Below are positions 47,786 to 59,636 of a DNA stretch of 64,000 nt, piece after piece (the first letter of the stretch is position 1; each line of letters opens with the position of its first letter). Below the pieces are notes generated by a model, which ran no database searches, was not told the origin of the DNA, and was given only the letters and a program-made list of their open reading frames with translations. The stretch lies in contig NC_088317.1 in the NCBI RefSeq assembly GCF_910592395.1, forward strand, positions 6,758,001 to 6,822,000. The letters run 5' to 3'. A program made the translations under genes and the position numbers. This DNA is from Lineus longissimus. Taxonomy: Eukaryota; Nemertea; Pilidiophora; Heteronemertea; Lineidae.

Positions 47786-48888
47786 ACACTTCAGCTACTG
47801 TGAAAGTAAGCAGGAGCCGTCGCGACTTGCCAGATGGTAAATGCACAGGCATGACAGGGACCACCACACCGTGACAGCCGATTTGTTTTTTCAGTGTTTG
47901 TTAGAATCTGTCAAAAGAGATGTGCCGACGGAAAAAAACATTCATTTCTAGGTAATGGGTTTCAGTTGCCATTCGTCTTAATCTGTTTTCAAACCAGGTG
48001 GGACATCTTCTTAAGGGGACACTGATTTATCTTTCATCCCTATCATTATTAGGTGCCATTACTTGTCACCTTTTCGATTTACAAATCTTTGTCGATATGG
48101 ACTCGATCAGATGAAACCTTTAATTCCCTGCTGTGCGCTACGTTTAGTTGTCTTCAACTAAACGTAGCCTAATACTATTAGGCCCCACTTGGTGGCGCTA
48201 AAGCAGTCACTACCGGGGGCCTAATTGACAACTTTCTTTTTGTTTTCCGCGACAGAATTTTGTCGTGGCACGATCTTCGGCTGGAAATAAGTTTTAGTGT
48301 TTTAACGATGCGAAAAATTGCTAATTGTTAGTTTTTCATATGAGTTGTGTGTGTTCATCATGAATTACACAAATTAGATTGTTAGTATGCACTAGCAGAT
48401 TTAATTCAATAAAATATTTCACGTTTGAAAATCGACGACCAACTTCTGTAAGCACCCGATATGTGGCCATTGGGTAACCACTATTGGCCAATTACGGCCC
48501 TCTCTGTAATGTAATGCATGAGAGTGATTGAGTCACTCTACTACAAATCAGGATTCATGAAGCATCTGACGCCATAGATTTTACTTTTACTAGAATACAT
48601 TCGCATGTATGTAAATTACTGAATCTTATTGCGCAATGAATATCAAAAAGGTACAAGTTAATAAAGTGTCAATTCTATCAAGAAATATTGTCTTCAATCT
48701 TCTTTTAACACAAAAACCTTCTCTGACGATGCCACCTTCAAAAGCCCATTAAAGTATATTCATTGATCGAGTTACAAATAATGCCCACGACAACATCAAA
48801 TGATAATTGAAACTATAAAAATATGATTAAGACATCAGCTACAATCCATTCGTTGATGTTATGTCCGCATCTCTGGGGCTCTGAAACG
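47786..48888. other. 3' UTR and downstream intergenic sequence
   Basis: Candidate polyadenylation signals AATAAA at 48408-48413 and 48660-48665. A short inverted pair (TTTAGTTG / CAACTAAA) sits near 48145-48165. No coding region seen. Confidence 0.4.
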
Positions 48889-51073
48889 GGCTTATTATAA
48901 ACCGCGAGATGAGAAATCGCGAAATCGCGAGATGAGTAATCATTAGTCTCCGCCATCGGCTGAGACTTTTGTATTAGGGTATTATTCTCCTCAAGTTATT
49001 CTCCTCAAGAAATTATTCCAGCAAACTCTCGTCTGCAGGTGAAAGCTTCATATGTACATGAACACGGCAATGCATTGCAAAACATCGATAAAACGAGGGT
49101 GTCCATGAACTAAGAAGTCAATCTGGGTTACAGCCGCGAAAGTGCTATGGGCATGCATAGTGCAATACATGTAAATTTTTAACCAATAAACCTCGCCATA
49201 CCGGCACGATGACTGGTGCCCCGCGTTATGTGTATTACATATTGGCTGCACATATGGAGGAACAGAATGGATAAAGACCAGGGACTAGTCTACACCATCG
49301 AAGCATTTTTCTATAATACCGGTAAATATAATATAATATTTTGAGTTTATGGGCTATGAAATAAGAAAAAACGGCAGTGAATTAAAGCGGCTGAGTTTCA
49401 AGAATGTGTTCTTCCCTTCTGGACACTTTATGTTGCCTTGATCAGTCGTATTTCGCACATAAACCATCGCTCCGCTGAAGTGAAAGTGCGATGTTTTTGT
49501 TTTGTTTTTGTCAACATGCATGGCTGTGTGCATTCACGGCTGATCATCCATGCACTGGATTTTGGTCGGAGAGCATTTTTAGTTCCTGGACGTATAGTTA
49601 GTCCACGTTATTCGGTGAAAATGTGCTGTAGGCCTACCGACGTGGATCTATAGCACTTTCCACAGTATGTGGCGAATTTAAGTCGGCCTGTGGCTCATAT
49701 CTTTATTTACCTCTTGCAGTAACTATGTCATCGCCGCCATCATCATCATCATCATCAGCTTCACCCTTGAAGATAACGTACTCCACAACCACAAATTACA
49801 CCACCCCTTCAAAGTAAACTTCATCACCAACTTCAATGACATCATCCCCATCACCCTTGAAGAGATCGTCCACAAGCTCAAATCACACTACCCCTTCGAA
49901 GAAAACGTCGTCGTCGTCATCGTCACCAGCCACGCCAAGCAAACAGGAAGTTGTCGTTGGAACGCAGCATAACAACAAACAGGCCATATCAACCAAATGG
50001 CAATAAAAACAATAAAAGCCACCCAAACATTTTCGGGATGAGTATACTGCAAACCTAATCGCAATCATAACTATTGTCAATCATATATATTGCTTGAAAT
50101 ACACCAGCAATCAATAAACAAAATTAATATTATTCATTTATATTTATTCATTCATTCCTTCCATTCATACGAAGCACACATTCAACTGCGGCTTCACATC
50201 CCTTCCTCAAGGGCTCATCTCAAAATGTCCTTATGAAAAAGACGACATAATTCGGTCTCCCCCTTCACCCCTCCCCGCTCTTGCAACAAAACTAAACAAA
50301 TGTCCCATAATTCTTCAGAACATAAATTTATATCACTCTCAACCCCCTCCCTACCACTAAGACCACATTATTTCGTCTTTTTCCCCTCCAATCAACCGAA
50401 TCGATCGTCTTATCCCAACATCCACTCTCACCCAGACAATTTCTCAATCCCCCTTCCATTCACAATGCGAACAATACCCCTACAATGAGGCGGAGACTCC
50501 AGAGTCTGCTAAGACTCAACTGACAATTCTAGTTATTTTCTGCCACAAGATTTTCTATTTCCCTTGACCATGACTATCACCATTTCTACTTGTCACTTCT
50601 CCATTCAATGATAGTGGGCCAAAGACAATACAAAGACTACATGCAACTGCATGTTCATCTTGACCACAAAGGTTTTAACAATTTATCAAAATATACTGAG
50701 TATGAATACCACGAGGTTCAGGATGCTGCATGTATCAAGATTATTTTCCCGTTACGCCTGGCGGCACAAGTCATCATACACACGATTGACCGATAACAGA
50801 GGGCATGCACTTGGTGAACGTCTTGCCATCCCTAAAAATAGCGCGTGACCATCGAAACTAGGCTATAAATTAGGTTAAATTCCACACATCGCACAGCGGA
50901 GTCTATTTCAATGGCCAATCAAAACAAGGACAGCTCCTTACTACAGCCTCGGTCTCGTGAATGTTGGCCTTTTCAGGTTCTACATTTGCAATACCTCCTG
51001 TGGCGCATGGTACCCTCACCGAGGTTGGCATCTCGCGATTTCGCATTACGCATCTCGCGGTTTATAATAAGCC
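48889..51073. mobile_element. 2.2-kb TIR element with 9-bp TSD (Mutator-like?)
   Basis: Both ends carry GGCTTATTATAAACCGCGAG plus ATG and then CGAAATCGCGAGATG (about 45 bp with a few mismatches; 48889-48935 and 51029-51073 inverted). Flanks are TCTGAAACG (48880-48888) and TCTGGAACG (51074-51082), a 9-bp duplication with one mismatch. No transposase domain is recognisable. The interior holds a serine-rich exon-like segment at 49720. The Mutator assignment rests only on TSD length. Confidence 0.65.
49720..49817 (+). other. Serine/threonine-rich exon-like segment
   Basis: Preceded by a good acceptor (CTCTTGCAG, 49711-49719). In phase 1 it reads VTMSSPPSSSSSSASPLK and stops at 49815-49817. The same low-complexity frame resumes after the stop (SPTSMTSSPSPLKRSSTSS, to about 50006), because a ~108-bp segment is duplicated imperfectly. 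Phase 1 would match the introns of the gene ending at 47785, so it could be an alternative last exon. Equally it may be a simple-sequence frame within the TIR element. Confidence 0.25.
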
Positions 51074-51232
51074 TCTGGAACGCCAAGCTATTTGTCATAT
51101 CTTTGAAGTCTTGTTCTTTATTGATCTTCACCACAGAGGTTTAGGTGAGATAACCCAAACCGCTTGGGTTGGTGCAAAATGTGGAAGCATTTCACAAGCA
51201 TTTAAACCACATTATTCGATATTTAATTTGTC

Positions 51233-51351
51233 GATATTGATTGTCTAACCCAAACCGCTCGGGTGGTGCTAAAATATTGGCCAAAACCTCGGCTACGCCG
51301 AGGTCTGCATTTTAGCTCAACCCTCGCGGTTTGGGTGAGACAACCAATACC
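51233..51351. repeat. Dispersed copy of the unit's foldback element
   Basis: Shares CCCAAACCGCTCGGGTGG and ATATTGGCCAAAACCT with 1531-1693, and has the complementary arm GCGGTTTGGGTGAGACAACC. A partial further arm lies at about 51144-51172. Confidence 0.65.
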
Positions 51352-51849
51352 TCCAGTGAGGTATCAATTCCTTAAACCAAACAGGATGTTTAGGGTAGGA
51401 TTGTCAGTGCAGAAATAAGAACAATTCTATCTTCAGCGAAGCCCAATAAGTCCAGCTGCTCGAAATGCACGGTCTGGAGCTTCAGCTGAAACAGCCGCCC
51501 ATGCTTCGCTGACAATAATAACAGATTTTTGGGCACTTTCCGTCTGGTGTTGTATTCCTCCATTTCCAGTCTGCCCACTTAGCCCTTGGAATGCATTTGA
51601 ATCCTCTAATCACTGTCAAGTCCAGTGGTGCTGAAAGGGTGGATGCTGAAAGGGTGGGTGCCGACAAATGGTACCCAGGTTCGAGATCGACTGGACAATA
51701 AGCACCCTGGGTGCCACTACACTAGACAAATAGCACCCAGCTTCTTTTTGCCTGGCTTACGGATCTTAGGGACGAGGACGTTTCTTGCAATCTCGTTTTA
51801 TCTCGCGCCGTGGTACTTGTGGCATTAGCAGTGCGCAAAATAAAAAGAA

Positions 51850-51996
51850 CAGATAAACAGAAAAAATCGCGTTTAGGCCTAAAGGTCTTTGAAAGCACAT
51901 TTCGGAGGATTTATTCAGAAAAGGTATATAGGAGGGATAATCCGAAATGTGCTTTCAAAGACCTATAGGCCTAAACGCGTCTTTTTTCTGTTTCTG
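51850..51996. repeat. Near-perfect foldback element
   Basis: Two ~60-bp arms (51850-51911 and 51936-51996) are inverted complements with few mismatches, both containing GGTCTTTGAAAGCACATTTC or its complement, separated by about 25 bases. Would form a long stable hairpin in DNA or RNA. Non-coding. Confidence 0.8.
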
Positions 51997-52446
51997 TGAG
52001 CAGAGATTGGAAGACTCTGATCAGCATTATTGTCATCTAGCGGTAACAAATAACGGACTACATGTACACCAAAATTCTTTTCTAGTGTTTTACCAATAAA
52101 ACCTTTATCCACACATAGTACATAATATACTATTTCACAAAAAAAGGGCATAATATACTATTTCACAATTTCTGAATCATGCTCTTGTAATAGAAAGCGC
52201 AGTGCTTCAGTCAAGCTTCTTTAGAGCTGCAGTACACCTCCAAGCCTTACCCGACGTCGTTTAGTTTTGCAAGAAGCACTTGTTAAACCAGTGTTGGTTC
52301 AAGCTCATATGAGGGAAAATGGAGGTGGTCAATAAGAAATTCAGAAGACTGATGCTAAATTTCGATCTCGTTGTTAGCACCTAGATTTGAAACATCTGGT
52401 GGATGATTTTATTCGGACTTGCCAGAGTACAGACAATACGAGCACT
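51997..52446. other. 3' flank of the cysteine peptide gene
   Basis: No coding sequence recognised. Contains on the minus strand AATAAA (52408-52413), about 35 bases past the stop codon of the peptide gene, a well-placed polyadenylation signal. Confidence 0.5.
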
Positions 52447-54623
52447 CTACGGCTCGCAATAAAGGTCGGTTTCGGTCGCCTCCGGATAAGGTTTCCTACG
52501 ACATTTTTCTGAACTACAATCGGTACTTTTCAAGCAGTCCGCCCCGTCTTTCAATTTTTCGGCTGCGCGTCTGTAAAAAAACAAAATAAGAATTGTAGAA
52601 ATAAAACAAATTAGAATAGAAACAATCTGTTGACAGATTTTGGCCTGCAGATTTTGGTTTGACTATTGTATACGCCAGATGGACACTCTGGGCAATTTCC
52701 GAAAGGCCTTAAAAACTTACCTATTTGGGAGACATTTACATAATGGACTGACAAGTGAATGGCGATCTTGAAAAATTGTAAAAACGGCGCCTTACAAATT
52801 TAATTTTACCTAATTGCTGACTTCCATTAGCAAATTTTATCTTGCCAGATTTAAGATACATTTAACGAAACTATCAGTTCATTCAGAGAATCAAAATTAA
52901 ATCGTTTTGAAATGGCCCCCGGCAGTCTGTGACCGATTTAGCGTCATCCCTTGGGTCTCATGATATAAGGCGGTCGTAAATGATGTACTACCTCTGTATT
53001 ATGGTAACCCAAACGTCCTCGGGTCAGGAGAGATTGTCCTCGCGTTTAGGTTCTGCTACACAACAATCTACCATAATTGGTCTATTTCGAATTTTCAATT
53101 TTAAAGATGCTAAAGAGATATTTGTTTGATAAAAGCATTTCGTTTTCTTTTCTTCGAATGCAATGTTTAGAACGGAATTGAATTGGGCTGTAGCCTACAA
53201 AGTTGCAAGTGTAAGTGCAAGGAAAGGTGTAAAAGTGTCGGCTAATAAAACTTAAAAGAAATAGTGTAGAAGAGAAAATTATCGCGATACAATATTTTCG
53301 CGAATGCCGGCCGATGGAAATATTCGTGGCATGAATTTTTCGTGAGTCAGGATATTTTTCTTAGTTAAATAAAAATCTCTATTTTGACCAAGAACTATAC
53401 TAGAGAATAGGTGATGATGTGTCCGTGTCTATACAGTATACTCAAATCCAACAGGCCTCAATGAATAAAGTAATTAAGCACAAAAGATGAGCATTAATTT
53501 AGGCAAAAGTCATTGAAGAGGGGTGGAATTTGTGTTTGTTAGGCCAGAGTCGTTCAAATAAAGTGTCAGGCAACCACTAGGGAACATATAGTTTCAACAC
53601 CAGAGCCATTCCGAAAGAGGCGCTTCAGGACAGAGCTCTCTCGGGTCACGTGTTGACCCAAGCCAATTCCGCACAACTGGGACTTGAACTATTATTTGAT
53701 CAGCTGAACATACTACAAATTCTGACCTGACTCTTTACTTGAAAGACTCTTTCAAGTAAAGAATCAGGTCACGGCAAGTTTCCTTTGACATTGTTTGATC
53801 CCACAGCTTTCTCGGGCAACGAACTTAAAGCCATGACGAGGCCAATTTTAATTCAGCTACAAACTGACTTGAGGTGCAGAACAATAATAAAACAACCAAC
53901 AATTCAAAGAAAAAATATACTCTGCAAATGCGGTATATCGAAAAACAAATGTATACAACACAAATTGCTGACTTACTATTGATGTGAACGATCTAACAAT
54001 TTAGGCACAAAAATACGTGATGATGTGGAGCAGAAAAACGCATCTCGAAAATTATTCTTAAATCAGTGTCATCACTACTTCTCAAAACTGGCGAAAGGAC
54101 GAAACATATCGCTTTTTATATCATAGTTGTCTTTGACACTATATCTAAATAGTTTTATAGAAATCAGTGAATTTGAAGCTGGCGTTTGCTTTAAAACGGA
54201 GAATTTGTAATGGCTATGTTCAGGTGATCGAAGAATTGTTCAAGATTGGCTTGGGTGAACGCCTGACCCGAGAGAGCTCTGTCCCAAAGCGCGTCTTTCG
54301 GAAAGGGCGGTGGCTTTGATGTTGAAAGCAAATGTTCCCTAGTTGCCTGACTCTTTCTTTGAAAGACTGTGTTAGCAGCAAGGACGTTTTGACTCGATGT
54401 TCTGGCATGCGGAAGATTTGACTATTGCTAACAGGGGACATTTTGGCAAGGGGACGTTTTGCCTGGACACCAGAGAAATCGACGTGGCGTCGACCTTTAG
54501 TCGCTAGTATGAATGCCGTAATACTTAAATAATAAAATGTACATGTACTTACGTCTCGGCCTGGACTTCAACATTACACATCAGCAGAGCAGCAGCGATG
54601 ACGACGAGTGCCAATACGTTCAT
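52447..54623 (-). CDS. Secreted 64-aa four-cysteine peptide precursor (two exons)
   Basis: Exon 1 is 54623-54553 (71 nt), encoding MNVLALVVIAAALLM and onwards, a clear signal peptide, ending GAGAC|GTAAGT. Exon 2 is 52570-52447 (124 nt), entered through TTTTTTTACAG and ending in TAG. The intron is phase 2 and the joined frame is 64 codons plus stop. The mature peptide is about 42 residues, mostly polar, with cysteines spaced C-x5-C-x4-C-x14-C; the first-signal Cys16 lies in the leader. A TATA-like AAATAAAT lies ~95 nt upstream and AATAAA ~35 nt downstream. The architecture resembles host-defence, hormone or other small disulfide peptides; I cannot assign a family. An additional internal exon in the 2-kb intron cannot be excluded. 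Confidence 0.7.
53545..54371. mobile_element. Large foldback element inside the peptide gene intron
   Basis: Arms of ~175 bp (53545-53722 and 54198-54371) are imperfect inverted repeats sharing CAGAGCTCTCTCGGGTCA, TAGGGAACAT and ACCCAAGCCAAT (given on the plus strand of the left arm). The centre contains a smaller hairpin at about 53726-53770. No coding capacity; MITE/foldback-like. Confidence 0.75.
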
Positions 54624-54712
54624 TTTGACATAGAGGGGTGTGGCGGCAAATCCTGATGAAAGTCCTTTCGACGTTGGATGAGAGAATGAGAAAGTAGATG
54701 AAACCGGCGGGG

Positions 54713-54720
54713 ATTTATTT
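54713..54720 (-). promoter_or_regulatory. TATA-like box of the cysteine peptide gene
   Basis: AAATAAAT on the minus strand, about 90 nt before the ATG at 54623, leaving room for a ~60-nt leader. Confidence 0.4.
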
Positions 54721-54968
54721 GATACGTTCTGTTTTCAAGAGTCTAGTTCAGCTGCGAAAAGAATCGCCTCAAGTGGTTCACCTGTCAGCGCTCGTTATCA
54801 TTCTCCGGGGATTTCGACAACGCGAAATGGTTTGGGCTGTTGTGCTCAGCATGTGTGAACATTTAAGAGCCACCATAATTTGTGTACGAACTACTTCCAA
54901 TCACTATTTTGCTTATTTCTGAAACTGTGGAGTGAGTCCCTAGCTCATGTGTTGCAGCTGTAGTTAAG

Positions 54969-55929
54969 ATGGCAGCCAATACCGACGTCTCCATGACCTC
55001 TATCGGTAAGAAACACGAACTGACCGGCTGATTTCTTGTTGCCTGGATGCCCGGTATCAGCTGATGAAGCGCTGTACTCAGACATTCAAATTTGTTTAGC
55101 ACTAATAGGTTTTATCTAATCTATGTAAAGGTCGCTCGACGGCGAAAATATAACGGCCGCGTAATACACAATTGATTACTTGCTAGGATGCATAGGCCGG
55201 GAGTTCCTGCTTTCACATGCATGCTTTGGTGGTCGGATATACTCAATGATGGCGTGTCGTATTAATCAAAAACATGGGCAGGGGCGACCTTTCACCCGTT
55301 TACCTTTTTATGCGCCAGAATTGTCACACTATGACGCCAGATTGAAAAACAATGGCGGCATCCGCATGCATGGGTGGCGGTCTACACATTGGCAACGTAC
55401 CAGATTGTGCACTGAGAGTGCACCACGATCTATCGTTTGACAGCGGCTCCTACGTCAACCAAATCTGTCATTGGGGGGGGACCCGCCATTTTAGCCCCAA
55501 AAAGATGTTTTTGTTGTTTCTCGCAGATCCACTCGTGAATATTGGGGAGTTGGAAATGTACATGTACTATTGTCACGCGAGCTCGCTCATGAATATGCGA
55601 AAGTGAAATGTACTATTGTCTCGACGGTACATATATCTTCAATGCTTGGTGTTCCTACAGTGTATGATGGGGCAAATTCCAGTAATAACCGCGTTCTGGA
55701 TATTGATCTAGGTTCCCAGCTTGATCTGATGTGTACCGCCATTACCATTTACACGTAACTCAGTACGTATACCACATGTACATCTTCGTTAAATTAATGG
55801 CTTTTTTCTTCTTCTTTGCGTACAGTCCCTGTTGTTGGCATAGGTTTACTGAGTTGTCCACAGCATTTTCACCACGTCCCCGTACAATTATTGTGTATTT
55901 TGACACTTTTAGTCGGATTTCTTGTCTGA
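54969..55929 (+). CDS. Candidate two-exon hydrophobic microprotein (46 aa)
   Basis: Exon 1, 54969-55005, starts AAGATGG (good translation context) and encodes MAANTDVSMTSI before a GTAAGA donor in phase 1. A strong acceptor (pyrimidine tract then GCGTACAG, ending 55825) begins a phase-1 compatible exon, 55826-55929, giving a hydrophobic tail (CILTLLVGFLV) and a stop. The predicted protein is short with a C-terminal membrane-like segment. Length alone is not significant, so this is only a candidate. It is divergent from the peptide gene at 54623 (346 bp apart), suggesting a shared promoter region. Confidence 0.3.
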
Positions 55930-56938
55930 GGGCTTCGAGGAGTGGGTAGTTCTAGAGTAGCATACACAGATCGTTGTCATGTTTCTCGTGTTGGTAAAGC
56001 AATGATTGTAAAATGGATTGTTGTTGATTAAGCAGTACTTTTGTTTTAGGGGCGGGTACTATGCGTTCCGGTAAAACGTTGATTGATTGTTCTCCATAGT
56101 TCAGTGTTTCCAATAGACAGCTAAAAAGAGAAAGTTTTCAATAGGAGGAAACAAAGAAAAATGACTTGTCGATCTGTCTTTCAGCATTCCCAAACAATAA
56201 TGGGAAGATCAGTGGGATGGTTGGGCAATTCCTGACATTACTTGTAATTCAATTGGCTACTTTCGGACAGCATAGCCCTAGCCCAAGCTTGACCTAATCC
56301 CAGTCGTCCTCTGCAACATGGGACACATGTCACCGGATGCTATAGGAATGAGCCAGTTTAAAGTCGATAATTATCTTCCTTACATTTCAATAAGCGATTG
56401 TTTCCTCTACTTGAAGAAAAAAGATTGAGGAAACGCATTCTTCGACTTTATCTTCTGTAAAGTACATAGCACCCTACTGTGTACTTTGTGAAGTACATAA
56501 CACCCTACTGTGTACTTCGTGAAGTACATAACACCCTACTGCTTACTTTGTGACTTGTATTCCAGGTGCTCGCCACACAAGTATGATAATCGGATTTTTT
56601 AGAATGAGCCACCCGATGTAGACGTATGAAACCTGCTCCTGCTCGCAACTAGCCTTATGGATATGGCTGGCGCGAGTGGACGCAATTCAGATTTATGCCA
56701 GGTAGACGGATGTGAAAGGCGATAAAGTTAGAATTATGACAACAATGTACATGTACTTTATTCTGTACTTTATTCACTCGCTATTGTCGATCAATACCGT
56801 TTTTGAGGAACTGAATCTATTCCATACCATTCTATGGCTGAAAAGGACATGACATAAAACCTTTTTAAAACAAAAACAAGTTTTCCTGAAGTCTTTCGAT
56901 CTCAATCGATTGACTTATTATCTCGATCGATCAAGTTA
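55930..56938. other. Non-coding sequence with a short tandem repeat
   Basis: No gene recognised. Contains three 31-bp tandem units beginning AGTACATA at 56461, 56492 and 56523. Confidence 0.5.
56461..56552. repeat. 31-bp tandem repeat, three units
   Basis: Units of AGTACATA.CACCCTACTG followed by .GTACTT.GTGA, period exactly 31 bases, starting 56461, 56492 and 56523. Confidence 0.85.
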
Positions 56939-59636
56939 TTGTTTAGCACTGGCCAGGTGGGAAAGGAACGTCCAAGTGAACGTAAACGCAGTACCAACCG
57001 CGAACGACAATCAAAAAACGCCGGAGGAACCTCCCGAGAGACAAGACGACCCAGATCCAACTCCAGACAAAGGAATCAAGGGAACCGGCAGCAACGCCGA
57101 CCACAAACAGACAACAACAACAGGATTCCACAAGTGCCGCACAACCAGCTCAATCAGCCACGAAGACAATACCAACAACGCTCGGTAAGCCTGAATGCTC
57201 TAGGTCTGGACCCAAATGCTATGACAGTTCTGTGGGAGGGGGTCCCTAAATCCACTAGGCGATATGCTATGGGGTAACCCAAGACATTAAAATCCATTGA
57301 AGAAAACGAATTAAAAAGATCGGTAGTAAACCTCAGTGACTACAAACTAACTAATGATGAAATTAAATTACTTAGCAAAGGCTTAAACTTCTGCCCTGCC
57401 TCAAAATCATATGACAACCATCAGCTCAACCAAGACACAGAAGAATTCTTCAGAAGAATCAGATTGAGAGAATTCTTTAACATTGATGACGCAACAGACA
57501 CTAAGACCGAAGGTACGAACCCCAGTGACTACCAACTACGTAAAAAATCAAATTGGACCCCGCCCACTGACCGCAATGGCCACCTTGAATCATACATCGC
57601 CACCATCTCTGTCAACCTCAACAGAATCCAACCCAAGAAAACGTTTGACAACATATCTCCGGATGAGAGAGAAGCTCACAGCTCCCTAAGAGATAAACCC
57701 AACATAACCATAAAAAGAGATGACAAAGGTGGTGCTACAGTGGTGCTCAACACCTCTGATTACATCAAAGAATGTAATAGGCAATTACTTGACACAAAAT
57801 TCTATGAAGAACAAGCTACCGACCTTACTACCCGCCACAAACTGCAGACACAACAACTTGTCAACAACATGCGTGACCATAGGTACATAGACGAGAAAAC
57901 CTACAACTATCTATAACCTATTGATTCCCGCACTCCCATGTTCTACTGCTTGCCCAAAATCCATAAAAAGAACAACCCTGGCAGACCCATTGTCTTTGGC
58001 AACAATAGCCCTACAGAGGCATTATCCAAATTTGTCGACCATCACTTAAGACCACTGGTACAAGACACACACATACTTAAAGGACACTACCGACTTTATC
58101 AACAAACTAAACACCATTGATCTCGGATCACCAAAGCCGGACAAACCCGAACCACTCCTGGTCACCTTAGATGTTACATCCCTGTATACTAACATCCCCC
58201 ATGATGAAGGCCTGGTTGCTATGAGAGAACATCTCAACACCAGACGACAATGTACTATCCCAACAGACATCCTAACGGATGCTGCTGAACTCATACTCAA
58301 AACTAATAACTTCAGCTTCAATAACAAACACTATCTACAAAAATCAGGTACAGCCATGGGCACATCCATGGCCCCATCGTATGCCAACCTGTCTTTGGCT
58401 AAATGGGAATCAGACTTCTGGAACCGCCAACCCCATAAACCCCTTATGCATGTCAGATTCATTGACGACATCTTCATGATCTGGCCACACGGCGGAGACG
58501 AACCAGATCAAACTATAAGAGACATAAATGAACATCATCCCACCATCAAATACGTGGCTAACATTAGTGAAACCTCAGTAGATTTCTTAGATGTCACTAT
58601 TAGTATTGGGGACAATAACAACATAGAAACTTCCCTATTCACTAAACCCACAGATTGTCATAGCTATTTGGTCTCAACCTCCTGTCATCCAGACCACACC
58701 AATAGAGGTATTGCATACAGTCAAGCAATCAGGATTCGCCGAATCTGTTCACGCATTGACGACTATGATCAACATAGCAAACGTCTCATCCGGATGCTGC
58801 ATGTCAGAGGACACGAGCTAAACGACCTCAATGAAGCCATAGCTAAAACCAGATCTCTAGACAGAGACACACTGCTGCAAAAACAATCTACAGCAACTAG
58901 CAGAGACACTGTCATTCCTCTAGTTACAACGTACAACCCATCACTTCCGAATCTACGAGAAATAGTAAATAAACACTGGGATGTCCTAGAAAGCTCTGAT
59001 AAACTCAGGACTGCCCTTAATTCAGCCAAACCACTTATCAGCTACCGTAGATGTAAAAACCTGAGAGACATTCTGACTAGAGCCGATATCAAAGAAAATA
59101 GTCTTTATAGACCCAACACTGGCACAATCAATGAGATAGGAAGACAAACCCTCTTACTGTTCGCACCCCCACCAACAAAAGGCAGCAACAAATGCAACAA
59201 CAGCAAATGCCCCAACTGCAAATATATGCAGAAATCAAACTCAGTAACCAGTAGAGTCACCGGCAAAAAACATTATGATAAACAAAACATAACGTGTAAC
59301 TCATAAAGGGTCATATACCTCATTGAAAGTGCCAAATGTAACTATCAATATGTGGGTCAGACTAAAAGGACACTCAAAACCCGAATGAATGAACATCGCT
59401 CTGGCATAAACAATGAGAAACCCACATCGATTCGCTCTCACTTTAATAGCAGTAATCACTCTATTAAAGACCTCCGTATCTATGGACTTGAAAAGTTACC
59501 TCAAACGAAAAATGAAAGAATTTATGTAGGCCTTCTCCTAGAAAATCGTCTGCTAGCCAAAGAATCATACTGGATTTATACTTTCCGAACGGCTCGAACC
59601 ATTTCTAGTTTGGTCACTGATTTCGAAGCTGGATAG
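56939..59636 (+). pseudogene. Penelope-like element: reverse transcriptase + GIY-YIG endonuclease (broken)
   Basis: The N-terminal part (56939-57274) is rich in R, Q and N. The RT region follows in the same frame: FFRRIRLREFF, ITIKRDDKGGATVVLN, FYCLPKIHKKN.PGRPIV. After a frameshift near 58080 it continues LLVTLDVTSLYTNIPH, SGTAMGTSMAPSYANL, and RFIDDIFMIW (catalytic DD, about 58456). The C-terminal part has a cysteine cluster CNNSKCPNCKYM and a GIY-YIG domain (VIYLIESAKC..QYVGQTKR, RMNEHRSG). In-frame stops at 57275, 57914 and 59304 plus the frameshift show it is dead. This RT + GIY-YIG order defines endonuclease-bearing Penelope-like retroelements. Confidence 0.9.

Noticed and set aside
55180-55606. 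Overlapping plus-strand frames of 84-86 codons
   Set aside because: No splice, composition or motif support. The two frames contradict each other.
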